Source of the DNA: SURF-28 sp034521465
GTDB lineage: Bacteria; Bacteroidota; Ignavibacteria; Ignavibacteriales; Melioribacteraceae
DNA length: 64,000 bases
NCBI GenBank assembly: GCA_034521465.1
Contig: JAXHMN010000016.1
Coordinates: 496,001-560,000, forward strand
Direction of reading: 5' to 3'
The translations under genes and the position numbers were made by a program. The notes under the pieces were generated by a model. It ran no database searches and had not been told where the DNA came from. It saw only the letters and a program-made list of their open reading frames with translations. Positions within the stretch are counted from its first letter, which is position 1. Every line of letters begins with the position of its first letter. This document shows positions 21,279 through 30,008 of the stretch, one piece after another.

Positions 21279-22651
21279 ATGTTCCGTTATATTATTATTG
21301 CTACTACTCTTAACAGTTGTAAGTTTGAATGCACAAGACCATTCAAAATTTATAAAAGGTCCCTTTGAACGTCCGCAAGATGTTACACTTCGATGTCTTG
21401 AATGTCACGATGTAGCCGATGAAATAATGGAAACCCGTCACTGGAAATGGCGCGGTAATATTATTGAATCAGGTGAATATGAAGGTAAGACATTAGGGAA
21501 AAATAATTTTATTAATAATTTCTGTATTGCTGTAACATCAAATCAACCGAGATGCACGAGCTGTCATATCGGTTACGGCTGGAAAGATGAATCATTCGAT
21601 TTCACAAAAGCCGAAAATATTGATTGCTTAGTTTGTCATGAGCAGACCGGTGATTACGTAAAAGTTCCAACCGGAGCCGGAATGCCTGCCGATACGGTTG
21701 ATTTAGTTGCAGCAGCACAAAGTGTAGGGACACCAACTCGTCAAAATTGCGGAACTTGTCACTTCGACGGCGGCGGCGGAACCGGAGTAAAACACGGCGA
21801 TCTCGATGACTCACTCTACGATCCTTCACCGGATTTGGATGTACACATGGGAGGATTAGGTTTCCATTGCGAAGATTGCCACAGCAAAAATGACCATCAA
21901 ATTTTAGGCGCTTCTCATGCGTCAATGGCAACCGGTGATAATCATTTTAGCTGCGAAAGCTGTCACAAAGGTGAGGTTCACGAAAAAGATATTCTTAACT
22001 CTCACTTAAAATCTGTTGCGTGCGAAACATGCCACATTCCACGATTTGCAAAAGTTGAACCGACAAAAACTTGGTGGGATTGGTCAAAAGCCGGAGAGGA
22101 CAGAGAAGTGACAGTTGATAAATATGGTAAAGAAACTTATTCAAAGAAAAAAGGTGAATTTGAGTGGGAGAAAAACGTTATACCGGTTTATGCATGGTAT
22201 GATGGTTCAGCAGATTACTATTTACCGGGTGATGCAATCGATGGAGATGTTGTAAAGCTCAACGATCTTAACGGGGAAATAAAAGATCTAAACTCAAAAA
22301 TATATCCTTTCAAAATAATGAGAGGCAAGCAGCCGTATGATCCGGTAAAAAATTATATCATAATACCCGAATCTTTTCGGTGAAAATGGTTATTGGAAAA
22401 CTTTTGATTGGGTAAGCGCTTCAGAAATCGGAATGGAACAAGCCGGATTAGAATTTTCCGGTGAAGTTGATTTTATAGAAACCGAAATGTACTGGCCGCT
22501 AAACCACATGATAGCTCCTGCTGATGAAGCTGTCAAATGTATTGAATGCCACGGTGTAAAAGAAGGTAAACGAATTAACCTACGTGCAATGGGTTACGAA
22601 GAAGACCCGATGAAAACCGGCGGCAGGTTTGAAAGCGGAATAATTGAGTAA
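21279..22651 (+). CDS. Octaheme c-type cytochrome, tetrathionate-reductase (Otr) family
   Basis: The merged product (about 457 residues) has eight CxxCH haem-binding motifs: CLECH, CTSCH, CLVCH, CGTCH, CEDCH, CESCH, CETCH, and CIECH near the end. Eight haems with this spacing and a WWDWSKAGEDR stretch fit the octaheme tetrathionate reductase/hydroxylamine-oxidoreductase-like family of periplasmic enzymes, which reduce tetrathionate, nitrite or hydroxylamine. A signal peptide (LLLLTVVSLNAQ) is reached from the ATG at 21279, which has GAGG upstream, after one indel near 21295. A second indel near 22371 restores IPNLFGENGYW and joins the last haem motif. The real substrate is unknown. Confidence 0.8.
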
Positions 22652-22660
22652 TCTTATTAT

Positions 22661-22741
22661 AATCCCGGGATTTTTGTAAAATAAAATTGCCAACCAATAT
22701 TTTTGTGTAGAATTACACAATCTAAATCCCGGGGATTTTTT
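22661..22741. repeat. Paired AATCCCGGGATT palindromes, left pair
   Basis: Two copies of a 12-14 bp palindrome (AATCCCGGGATT at 22661-22672; AAATCCCGGGGATTT at 22724-22738, one extra G) lie 63 bases apart. The second is followed by a T run, so the pair may terminate the cytochrome gene. A similar pair flanks the other side of mltF. Confidence 0.7.
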
Positions 22742-22904
22742 GATTAGCTTCCAATCCCACAGTTAATTTACATTCAGTAGTTATTCATTTCGCAATTTTT
22801 TTCTCTTCCTGCCCAAAATCAATTCTTGTCTTTAAACCCTCATTTCCTTACTTTCATATTAAATCACTTCACAATTGGGCAATTTTGTAGAAAATCTAAG
22901 TAAA

Positions 22905-24329
22905 ATGTTAAAACGTATCGGCTACATATCAATTTTATTGAGCTTCCTCTATTTTGCGGGATGTTCGACAGATGATCAAAAGTTAGAAGTAGTTGACTTT
23001 GGATTAGAAAAAATTTCCGAACGCGGAAAATTAGTTGCAATCACCGGCTACAACGCATACAGCTATTTTATTTACCGCGGACAACCGATGGGTTACGAAT
23101 ACGATCTAATCAAACGTCTCGCTGATCATCTCAACCTCGATCTTGAAATAAAAGTCGTAAAAGAAATTCCAAAGATGTTTGAATTACTAAATGAGGGTGA
23201 GGGTGATATAATTGCTTTTAATCTTACCGTCACACAAAACCGAAAAGAAATAGTTACTTTTACTGAGGAACACAATGTTACTCATCAAGTTCTGGTTCAA
23301 CGCAGGCCGGATAATTGGTTCAGGATGGGCAAACAAGAGATCGATAGAAACTTAATCAGAAATGCTTTCGATCTTGAAGATAAAACGGTTCATGTGCGAT
23401 TTGGGTCTTCTTATTATGAACGGCTTTATAATTTGATGAATGAAACAGCAATTGACATCAATGTCATTGAAGCAGATCCGGAACAATCTACCGAGGATTT
23501 AATAAGAATGGTTTCCGAAGGAGAAATAGATTTTACAATTTCCGACAGAAATATTGCGCTGCTTCAGCAGGCATATTATTCTAACATTGATATCTCAACA
23601 GAAATTTCACTTCCGCAAAAAATTGCATGGGCGGTTCGCAAAAATGCTCCGGCGCTGCGTGATACGGTTAACCACTGGATAACCGAAATGAAGCGTAAGC
23701 CGGATTATTACGTAATCTATAATAAATATTATAAAAATCGTTTAGCATTCAGGCGCCGAGTAAGCAGCGATTATTTTTCGCTCACTTCGGGTAAAATTTC
23801 TGAATACGATGAAATAATTAAAAATTATGCTGAAGAAATTAATATTGACTGGCGCATACTTTCGGCGCTTATTTATCAAGAATCTCAATTTAAAGTTAAC
23901 GCAAAGTCGTGGGCAGGCGCCCGCGGATTGATGCAGTTAATGCCGGCAACCGCAGAACAATTCGGTGTAAATGATATCACCGATCCAATGCAGAACTTAG
24001 ACGCCGGTATGCGTTACTTGGATTGGCTTGATGATTATTGGTCGGATGAAATACCAGACTCAACCGAACGGCTTAAGTTTGTCCTCGGTTCTTACAATAT
24101 TGGACCCGGACACATTATTGATGCCCGCCGTTTAGCGGAAAAATATGGTGGAGACCCAAATATTTGGGAAGGAAACGTTGAGGAATTTTTACTCAAGAAA
24201 TCAATCCCGAAATATTATAATGATGAGGTTGTTAGAAACGGTTACGCCCGCGGAACGGAAACTGTTGAATATGTAAGACGGATTTATGAAATTTTTGATC
24301 ACTACAAACAATTTCTTACTAAATTATAA
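22905..24329 (+). CDS. mltF: Membrane-bound lytic murein transglycosylase F-like lipoprotein
   Basis: I chose the ATG at 22905, which begins a lipoprotein signal peptide (MLKRIGYISILLSFLYFAGC), rather than the TTG 30 bases upstream. Residues about 40-275 are a solute-binding-protein-3-like domain (GYEYDLIKRLADHLNLDLEIKV; SEGEIDFTISDRNIALL). Residues about 300-470 are a GH23 SLT domain: ALIYQESQFKVNAKSWAGA contains the catalytic Glu, followed by RGLMQLMPATAEQFG and NLDAGMRYLDWL. This order is that of MltF, an outer-membrane-anchored enzyme that cleaves peptidoglycan glycan strands to give anhydromuropeptides; the first domain senses peptides. It stands alone between two pairs of palindromes. 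Confidence 0.88.
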   Translation: MLKRIGYISILLSFLYFAGCSTDDQKLEVVDFGLEKISERGKLVAITGYNAYSYFIYRGQPMGYEYDLIKRLADHLNLDLEIKVVKEIPKMFELLNEGEGDIIAFNLTVTQNRKEIVTFTEEHNVTHQVLVQRRPDNWFRMGKQEIDRNLIRNAFDLEDKTVHVRFGSSYYERLYNLMNETAIDINVIEADPEQSTEDLIRMVSEGEIDFTISDRNIALLQQAYYSNIDISTEISLPQKIAWAVRKNAPALRDTVNHWITEMKRKPDYYVIYNKYYKNRLAFRRRVSSDYFSLTSGKISEYDEIIKNYAEEINIDWRILSALIYQESQFKVNAKSWAGARGLMQLMPATAEQFGVNDITDPMQNLDAGMRYLDWLDDYWSDEIPDSTERLKFVLGSYNIGPGHIIDARRLAEKYGGDPNIWEGNVEEFLLKKSIPKYYNDEVVRNGYARGTETVEYVRRIYEIFDHYKQFLTKL

Positions 24330-24336
24330 AGAGCAG

Positions 24337-24417
24337 AAATCCCGGGATTTATCAATAGCAAACTCGCCGTAAACTTAATTAGAATTCAATTTTACCAATT
24401 GGCAAATCCCGGGATTT
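24337..24417. repeat. Paired AAATCCCGGGATTT palindromes, right pair
   Basis: Perfect 14 bp palindromes at 24337-24350 and 24404-24417, 67 bases apart, lie between the convergent mltF and btuB genes. They match the left pair at 22661-22741. Each can form a hairpin alone, and the two can pair with each other. They may act as a bidirectional terminator. Confidence 0.7.
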
Positions 24418-24424
24418 AAGAATC

Positions 24425-26340
24425 TTACTCAAAACTCAAATCAAACGTAAAACCCGCATAAAACGCTCTGCCGAGTGTTCCGTAATAGAGAACTTCTTCG
24501 TAATCCGTATCGAACAAATTCTCAACTCTTCCAAACAAAGTAAGATTTGAAAGTAACTTGTAGTTAACGGTAATATCCATCAAAGTGTAATCTTCTAAGG
24601 TTACTCGAGTGGTTGGGAAAGCTGAAAAATCTTCATCGACTCTTTTACCAACGTAACTGATGGTAGAATTTAGATTCAGTTTTTCGATTGGCGAATAAGA
24701 AACCGAAAGAGTTGCTTTATCGTTTGGGCGGCGGATCAATTGTAATTCTTCACCGCTGCTTAAATCAACTGCTTCGGTGTAAGTATAATTTAGGTGGATG
24801 TATAAGTCACCGGAATTATACGTAAGAAAAGTTTCAACACCTTTCGTTTCCGCTTCGTTAATATTTATCGTCACAAAATTTTGATCGAAGCCGAACATAT
24901 TTTCAAATTTCATTGAAAAATAAGTTGCGCCAAAGGAAAGTCCTGTTCCGAAAAAATGTTGTTCGAAACCAACATCCCAACCGATATTTTCTTCCGGCTG
25001 TAAATCGGGATTACCAAACGAAGGATCAAATAGATAAAATAATGACGGAGCTTTGAAACCGGTTCCGTAGTTTGCCTTTAGTTTAGTGTGGGTTTTATCG
25101 AGATAATAACTTAAACCAAATTTATAAGTTGAATGATTACCAAATTTTTCGTTGTCATCTAAACGAATTCCGGCAATAGCAGAAAAGCCGTTATCAAGTA
25201 ATAATTGGTTCTGGAAAAATATTGAATTAGTTCTCATTTCCTCCGAAGGGAAAATACTTTCAAACGGTCCCCACTCACTTTCGGAAATATATTCTGTGTT
25301 CGCCTTTTCCAATTCCGTTTCTGCACCGACTGTTATTACATTATACGGAATGAATTTTAGATTATTAAGCCACTCAAACTTTGTACGAGTTGCGTTCGTA
25401 AAATTACTCGATGAAGATGGATTCATTTCATCCGGTTGGTCAATCGCTTTACTGGTTCTCCGTAGAACAGTTCCCTTAAACTTCTGCTCCCATTTGTTGT
25501 TGAACAGATTCCAATGCAGCGATGTATTAAAAATATTCTCTTCTAAATCGTAAGTATAATTTGGGTCATCACCAAACTGTGTCCCTTGATCCAAATCAGT
25601 CGAAGCATCGGTAAACCGGTAATTTAAATTCAGTTGTAGATTGTTTAACAAGTTTGCAGAAATATTCGAAGAGAAGAATTGTTTGAATAACCATCAGCTT
25701 CGGTGTTGCCGTATTTTTCATTTGCCGCAGAAATTCCTTCACTTGCAAGTCGAGAGAAGTTTATAGAGTAATCGAAAATATCATAACTCCCGGTAAAGTA
25801 TCCGCTTCCCTTATAGTAACTGTTAGATCCGCCTTCGGTTCGAAGTTGTAATTTGTTGACTTCGTTTCCGGTTTGTGTGAAAACATTTATTACACCGGCT
25901 AACGCATCGGAGCCGTAAAGAGTGCTTTGTGGTCCGCGTACAATTTCAATTCTCTCAATATTTTCAGTTTGCAGATGTGAAAGATCAAATGCGTTGCTCG
26001 GTGAGCTTGGGTCGTTCACTTCAACTCCGTCAACTAAAACCAGAGTATGGTTTGCATTAGCCCCGCGCATAAACAGACTGTTGAGTTTACCCAGTCCGCC
26101 TTGCTGAGCAATTGAAATTCCTTCAACATTCCGAAGCAACTGCAAGACTGTCGGAGCTTTAGATTGTGATATTAGCTGTTGATCAATAATTGAATATGAA
26201 CTTGAGAGATGCTGTGCTTCGGTCGGATACTTAGTTGCTGTTACTAGGACATCCTTTAATGCGACTTTCATCGTGTCTTCTTGCGCAAATAAAGATGATG
26301 TGAATAATAAAACAGTTACAAATAGATACAAATGTTTCAT
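24425..26340 (-). CDS. btuB: TonB-dependent outer-membrane receptor, BtuB-like (cobalamin uptake), one frameshift
   Basis: Two frames join near 25665 (in CAATTCTTCTCTTCG, homopolymer-like) into about 638 residues. The signal peptide (LYLFVTVLLFTSSLFAQ) is followed by a TonB-box-like KVALKDVLVTATKYP. The plug domain has IAQQGGLGKLNSLFMRGANA, LVLVDGVEVNDPSSPSNAFDL and IERIEIVRGPQSTLYGSDAL. The rest is a 22-strand-type barrel ending in AFYAGFTFDLSFE. The B12 riboswitch directly upstream points to cobalamin or a corrinoid as substrate. A BtuC/FecCD-type permease is encoded about 7.5 kb away; no binding protein or ATPase for it is seen here. Confidence 0.9.
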
Positions 26341-26341
26341 T

Positions 26342-26372
26342 GAAGTTACCTCCTTTTAAGAGATGTAACTTC
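26342..26372 (-). promoter_or_regulatory. Hairpin covering the btuB ribosome-binding site
   Basis: On the minus strand GAAGTTAC and GTAACTTC form a perfect 8 bp stem. Inside it, CTCTT can pair with the AGGAG Shine-Dalgarno, so the whole site just before the btuB ATG can be folded away. It lies between the B12 aptamer and the start codon, where a translational expression platform would be. Confidence 0.65.
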
Positions 26373-26445
26373 GTGGGCGTGCAGTAACGTTTGATTTTGA
26401 AATGACGTTCATAACCTCACCCGCGAAGGTTAATTAGTTGATGAA

Positions 26446-26598
26446 TGCTTACGGCAGGTCTCCTGGCTTAGGACGTCTTGCAGCGCCTTCCCACCCGTTG
26501 GCTAACGGACAGTGGCATTCTGCTGCAGACTTACTGCGTCCTTCACAGTTGCGGGGCAGCACCGGATTTTAACCGGTTTCCCTAACACCGTAAGTGTT
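26446..26598 (-). ncRNA. Cobalamin (B12) riboswitch
   Basis: Read on the minus strand, the conserved elements appear in order: P1 half CTTACGG, the stretch GGTGCTGCCCCGCAACTGT, the GCCACTG element, GGGAAGGCGCTGC, and the B12 box AAGCCAGGAGACCTGCC followed by the other P1 half CCGTAAG. It sits about 105 bases upstream of the BtuB-type receptor gene. Binding of adenosylcobalamin should reduce expression of the receptor. Confidence 0.95.
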
Positions 26599-26618
26599 AA
26601 TTAAGAACTGTTCGAAAC

Positions 26619-26669
26619 TTAAGGAAGAATTTTTTTGTGAGCAAGTGAAATTTGCACATAATGACTCAT
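26619..26669 (-). pseudogene. Truncated toxin-like start after the antitoxin
   Basis: ATG at 26669, one base after the antitoxin stop (TAACATG), then MSHYVQISLAHKKILP and a stop. The spacing and the YxVxIS start are like a RelE/ParE-type toxin gene, but only 16 codons remain before the frame is lost in the direct repeat at 26615-26655. The identification is weak. Confidence 0.3.
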
Positions 26670-26670
26670 G

Positions 26671-26851
26671 TTAACCACGTTTCTTTAAATATTGGTCGAT
26701 GGTTAAACTTTTACCCTTGGTTTTCTTTGCCTCTTCCAAGTCGGATATATCTTCCAACAATTCAAGTGTTTCTTTCAGTGCCGGGTTCTGTTTCATCTTT
26801 TCCCAATCACTTTTGAAATTTTTATATGTGTCTTTGTTTTTTCAGAGTCAT
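26671..26851 (-). pseudogene. Type II antitoxin-like small gene (one frameshift)
   Basis: Read on the minus strand from ATG at 26851, one A added near 26838 joins MTLKKTKTHIKNFKSDWEK to MKQNPALKETLELLEDISD, then EEAKKTKGKSLTIDQYLKKRG. The short, charged, helical product, its C-terminal SLTIDQYLKKRG and a toxin-like start one base downstream resemble RelB/Phd-type antitoxins. No functional partner remains, so the locus looks like a decayed toxin-antitoxin module. Confidence 0.4.
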
Positions 26852-26874
26852 TTCTTTTTACTCAATTAGGAATT

Positions 26875-27426
26875 ATGCATAAACTTAAGGAAGAATATTT
26901 TTGTGAGCAAGTTAAATATTAAATTGAAACGCTACAAAAATATAACAATGCTTTAAATGAAATAAATCTTTTTAATGAAAAAAATGCAATACCAAAATCG
27001 ATTGAAGAAAAATGTACCTTGCTTTTCAGATGGACCAAAAACCAAGATAAGCCGCGAATGCACGAATGAGGAAAGAATAAAAACTTGAAAAAGTGTATAT
27101 TTTTATTCGTGAATTAGCGGCTACAATTTTTTTACTGCGAATGCGCTGATAATGAATAAAAGCACTACTAGTGCAAAACATTTATAATTTACATAACCAA
27201 CCTAATTTTCCGTAATTCCAATGAGGCAATTTATTATCCTACTTAAATTGATAACTTTCCTTTGAAATTAATTTTGATTAGCAGTATTTTGCAATTAGAT
27301 ATTTGACTCCAACAATCGGAATTTTGTGACTCACCAAATGATTATAAATATCATAAATTCAGTTCCCTCGAAAAAATTAATTAATTCAATAAAACCAATA
27401 ATTGCAGACTTATAAGGAGGAGATTA
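26875..27426 (+). other. Gap before sdhCAB with a gene remnant and an inverted repeat
   Basis: A plus-strand remnant begins at ATG 26875 (MHKLKEEYFCEQVKY, then a stop), and the same frame reopens as IETLQKYNNALNEINLFNEK...IPKSIEEKCTLLFRW to 27070; no family is recognised. It runs into an imperfect inverted repeat: AGCCGCGAATGCACGAATGA at 27050-27069 against the complement AGCCGCTAATTCACGAATAA at 27103-27122. Similar CGCGAAT...ATTCGCG elements are common dispersed repeats. The rest (27125-27412) is AT-rich leader DNA of the sdh operon, with AAGGAGGAG just before sdhC. Confidence 0.4.
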
Positions 27427-28098
27427 ATGGGCTGGCTCTCTGAAGCGCTTGGTTCGTCTATCGGTAAAAAATTTGTAATGGCGGTTACCGGTATCGGCCT
27501 CATTCTCTTTTTGATCTTTCACCTGGTCGGTAACTTCACACTTTACGGCGGACCGGAAGCATTTAACGGATATGTTGAAACTCTGGAAGTTGTTAAGCCA
27601 CTAGTAAGAGTAATCGAAGTTGGTTTAGCGCTGGTTTTCATTTTTCATATCTATAATGGAATTAAACTTTGGTTGGAAAATAGGAAGGCACGACCAACTA
27701 AGTACAAAATATCAGCCGAATCTAAAAACTCGTCTTTCTTTTCAAGATTCATGGTGCAAACCGGAAGTATAGTTTTCATTTTCTTAGTACTTCATTTAGC
27801 CACTTTTTGGTGGTTGTTTAATTTTTCTGGCGAACCACACGAAAAAGGTGAAGCATATTATGCTATAGTTGTCGAATGGTTCCAAATTGAATGGTATGCT
27901 ATTTTCTATGTAATTGCCGTTATACTATTGGGATTTCATCTTAATCATGGTTTCCAAAGTGCTTTTCAAACTTTTGGATGGAATCACAATAAGTACTTTC
28001 CTTGGATTGAAAAAATTGGTTCCGCATATGCAATTATTATGGCACTTGGTTTCGCCTCGTTCCCGATTTATTTTTTATTTTTCTACGGAGGTAACTAA
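27427..28098 (+). CDS. sdhC: Succinate dehydrogenase cytochrome b subunit
   Basis: 223 residues with five hydrophobic segments (GIGLILFLIFHLVGNFTLY; VIEVGLALVFIFHIYNGIKL; IVFIFLVLHLATFWWLF; WYAIFYVIAVILLGFHLNHG; IIMALGFASFPIYFLFFYGG). His residues in TM1, 2, 3 and 4 (FHLVGN, FHIYNG, LHLATF, FHLNHG) are the haem-ligand candidates. This is the single-subunit, Bacillus/Wolinella/Bacteroidetes type of membrane anchor that passes electrons between SdhB and quinone. A strong AAGGAGGAG site precedes the ATG. Its stop overlaps the sdhA start (TAATG). Confidence 0.92.
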   Translation: MGWLSEALGSSIGKKFVMAVTGIGLILFLIFHLVGNFTLYGGPEAFNGYVETLEVVKPLVRVIEVGLALVFIFHIYNGIKLWLENRKARPTKYKISAESKNSSFFSRFMVQTGSIVFIFLVLHLATFWWLFNFSGEPHEKGEAYYAIVVEWFQIEWYAIFYVIAVILLGFHLNHGFQSAFQTFGWNHNKYFPWIEKIGSAYAIIMALGFASFPIYFLFFYGGN

Positions 28099-30008
28099 TG
28101 GTTAAGCTCGATTCGAAAGTACCTGAAGGACACATTTCAGAAAAATGGACTAACCATAAGTTCAATATGAAATTGGTTAACCCCGCTAACAAAAGAAAAT
28201 TTGATGTCATTGTAGTCGGTACTGGTTTGGCGGGCGCATCTGCCGCTGCAACTTTAGGAGAATTAGGTTATAAAGTAAAAGCATTTACTTATCACGATTC
28301 CAGCCGCAGAGCTCACTCAATTGCAGCGCAAGGCGGAATTAACGCAGCAAAAAATTATCAGAATGACGGTGACTCGGTCTATAGATTATTTTATGATACT
28401 GTAAAGGGTGGCGATTTTAGATCGCGCGAAGCTAATGTTCACAGGTTAGCCGAAGTCAGCAACAATATAATTGATCAGTGCGTTGCGCAGGGTGTTCCTT
28501 TTGCAAGAGAGTACGGCGGAACATTAGCTAACCGTTCGTTTGGCGGCGCACAAGTCTCGCGTACTTTTTATGCACGTGGTGAAACGGGGCAGCAATTACT
28601 GCTCGGTGCATACAGTTCATTAAACAGACAAATTAAACTCGGCAACGTTGAAATTTACCACAGAAAAGAAATGCTAGATTTAGTATTGCAAGATGGCAGA
28701 GCAGTGGGGATTACGGTTAGAGATTTAGTCGATGGTAAAGTTGAAAGTTTCACTGCTCAGGCGGTGGTTCTTGCAACCGGCGGTTACTCGAACGTATTCT
28801 TCCTATCAACAAGCGCAATGAACTGTAATGCAACTGCAATTTGGCGTGCACATAAAAAGGGTGCTGTTTTATCAAATCCTTGTTTCACTCAAATTCATCC
28901 GACCGCTTTACCGGTTCACGGTGAAGGTCAATCTAAATTAGTATTGATGAGCGAGAGTTTAAGAAACGATGGAAGAATTTGGGTACCTGCAAAACCGGGT
29001 GATCACAGACCACCTTCGGAAATTCCGGAAGACGAAAGAGATTACTATCTTGAAAGACGATACCCATCATTTGGAAACCTTGCCCCGAGAGACATTTCTT
29101 CACGAAGTGCAAAATATGTTTGTGACGAAGGCAAAGGAGTCGGCGGTGGAAGAGCAGTTTATCTCGATTTTGAAGATGCAATAAACAGAATCGGCGAAGA
29201 TGCTGTTCGTGAAAAATACGGCAACTTATTTGAAATGTACGAAAACATAACAGGCGATAATCCTTATAATGTACCGATGCAAATCTACCCTGCTCCTCAC
29301 TATACGATGGGCGGCTTGTGGGTTGATTACAATCTTATGAGCAACATCCCCGGATTATTTGTCGCGGGCGAAGCAAACTATTCTGACCACGGCGCAAACC
29401 GGCTTGGTGCAAGCGCATTAATGCAAGGTTTAGCGGATGGTTATTTTGTTGTTCCTTACACAATAGGGAATTATTTCGGAAGTGAAAAACCTGAGAAAGT
29501 TGATGTAAACGGACCTGCATTCAAAGAAGCAGAAAAGAAAGTTGAAGACAGTACAAATAAACTTCTTTCAATTAACGGCTCGCAGACGGTTGATGAAATT
29601 CACAGGAAACTTGGTGAATTACTAATTGACAAAGTTGGAATGTCTCGTGATGAAGCCGGATTAAAACAAGTAATCGAAGATATAAGAAAATTAAAAGACG
29701 AATTTTGGTCAGATGTTAAAGTTACCGGCAAAGCCGAAGAACTCAATCAAAATCTCGAACGCGCCGGAAGAGTTGCGGATTTCCTCGAACTTGGTGAATT
29801 AATGGCAGTTGATGCGCTTGATAGAGATGAATCTTGCGGCGCTCACTTTAGAGAAGAACATCAAACCGAAGACGGGGAAGCAGTTCGAAATGATGAAGAC
29901 TTTGCTTACGTTTCTTCTTGGGAATACGTTGAGCCAAGTAAATGGAATCTCCATAAAGAGGATCTAAAATTCGAATATGTTGAATTAGCTACAAGGAGTT
30001 ATAAGTAA
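28098..30008 (+). CDS. sdhA: Succinate dehydrogenase/fumarate reductase flavoprotein subunit
   Basis: 636 residues. The FAD-binding dinucleotide fold is at about 37-55 (VVGTGLAGASAAATLGELGY), and His73 in RRAHSIAAQGGIN is the expected site of covalent FAD attachment. Substrate-site motifs include HPTALPVHGEGQ, GGRAVYLDFEDA, the catalytic-region Arg in LAPRDISSRS, and GANRLGASALMQGLADG. The C-terminal region DRDESCGAHFREEHQTEDGEA is typical of the family. It oxidises succinate to fumarate in the TCA cycle, or does the reverse in anaerobes. The gene overlaps sdhC and sdhB by one base each through TAATG, implying tight translational coupling. Confidence 0.96.
   Translation: MVKLDSKVPEGHISEKWTNHKFNMKLVNPANKRKFDVIVVGTGLAGASAAATLGELGYKVKAFTYHDSSRRAHSIAAQGGINAAKNYQNDGDSVYRLFYDTVKGGDFRSREANVHRLAEVSNNIIDQCVAQGVPFAREYGGTLANRSFGGAQVSRTFYARGETGQQLLLGAYSSLNRQIKLGNVEIYHRKEMLDLVLQDGRAVGITVRDLVDGKVESFTAQAVVLATGGYSNVFFLSTSAMNCNATAIWRAHKKGAVLSNPCFTQIHPTALPVHGEGQSKLVLMSESLRNDGRIWVPAKPGDHRPPSEIPEDERDYYLERRYPSFGNLAPRDISSRSAKYVCDEGKGVGGGRAVYLDFEDAINRIGEDAVREKYGNLFEMYENITGDNPYNVPMQIYPAPHYTMGGLWVDYNLMSNIPGLFVAGEANYSDHGANRLGASALMQGLADGYFVVPYTIGNYFGSEKPEKVDVNGPAFKEAEKKVEDSTNKLLSINGSQTVDEIHRKLGELLIDKVGMSRDEAGLKQVIEDIRKLKDEFWSDVKVTGKAEELNQNLERAGRVADFLELGELMAVDALDRDESCGAHFREEHQTEDGEAVRNDEDFAYVSSWEYVEPSKWNLHKEDLKFEYVELATRSYK

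Larger units (their letters stand above)
26615..26920. repeat. 36 bp direct repeats flanking the antitoxin remnant
   Basis: AAACTTAAGGAAGAAT, then a T-rich stretch, then TGTGAGCAAGT occurs at 26616-26650 and again at 26881-26915, 265 bases apart, with few mismatches. On the plus strand both read KLKEE[FY]FCEQVK. The intervening DNA holds the minus-strand antitoxin, so it may be an insertion into a small plus-strand gene whose target was duplicated. Confidence 0.6.

Noticed and set aside
21602..21931. Minus-strand gene inside the cytochrome
   Set aside because: It is a shadow frame of the haem-binding gene, whose eight CxxCH motifs fix the coding strand.
27050..27122. Rho-independent terminator
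   Set aside because: The arms are imperfect, the loop is over 30 bases, and no gene ends just upstream; it fits better as a dispersed CGCGAAT-type repeat.
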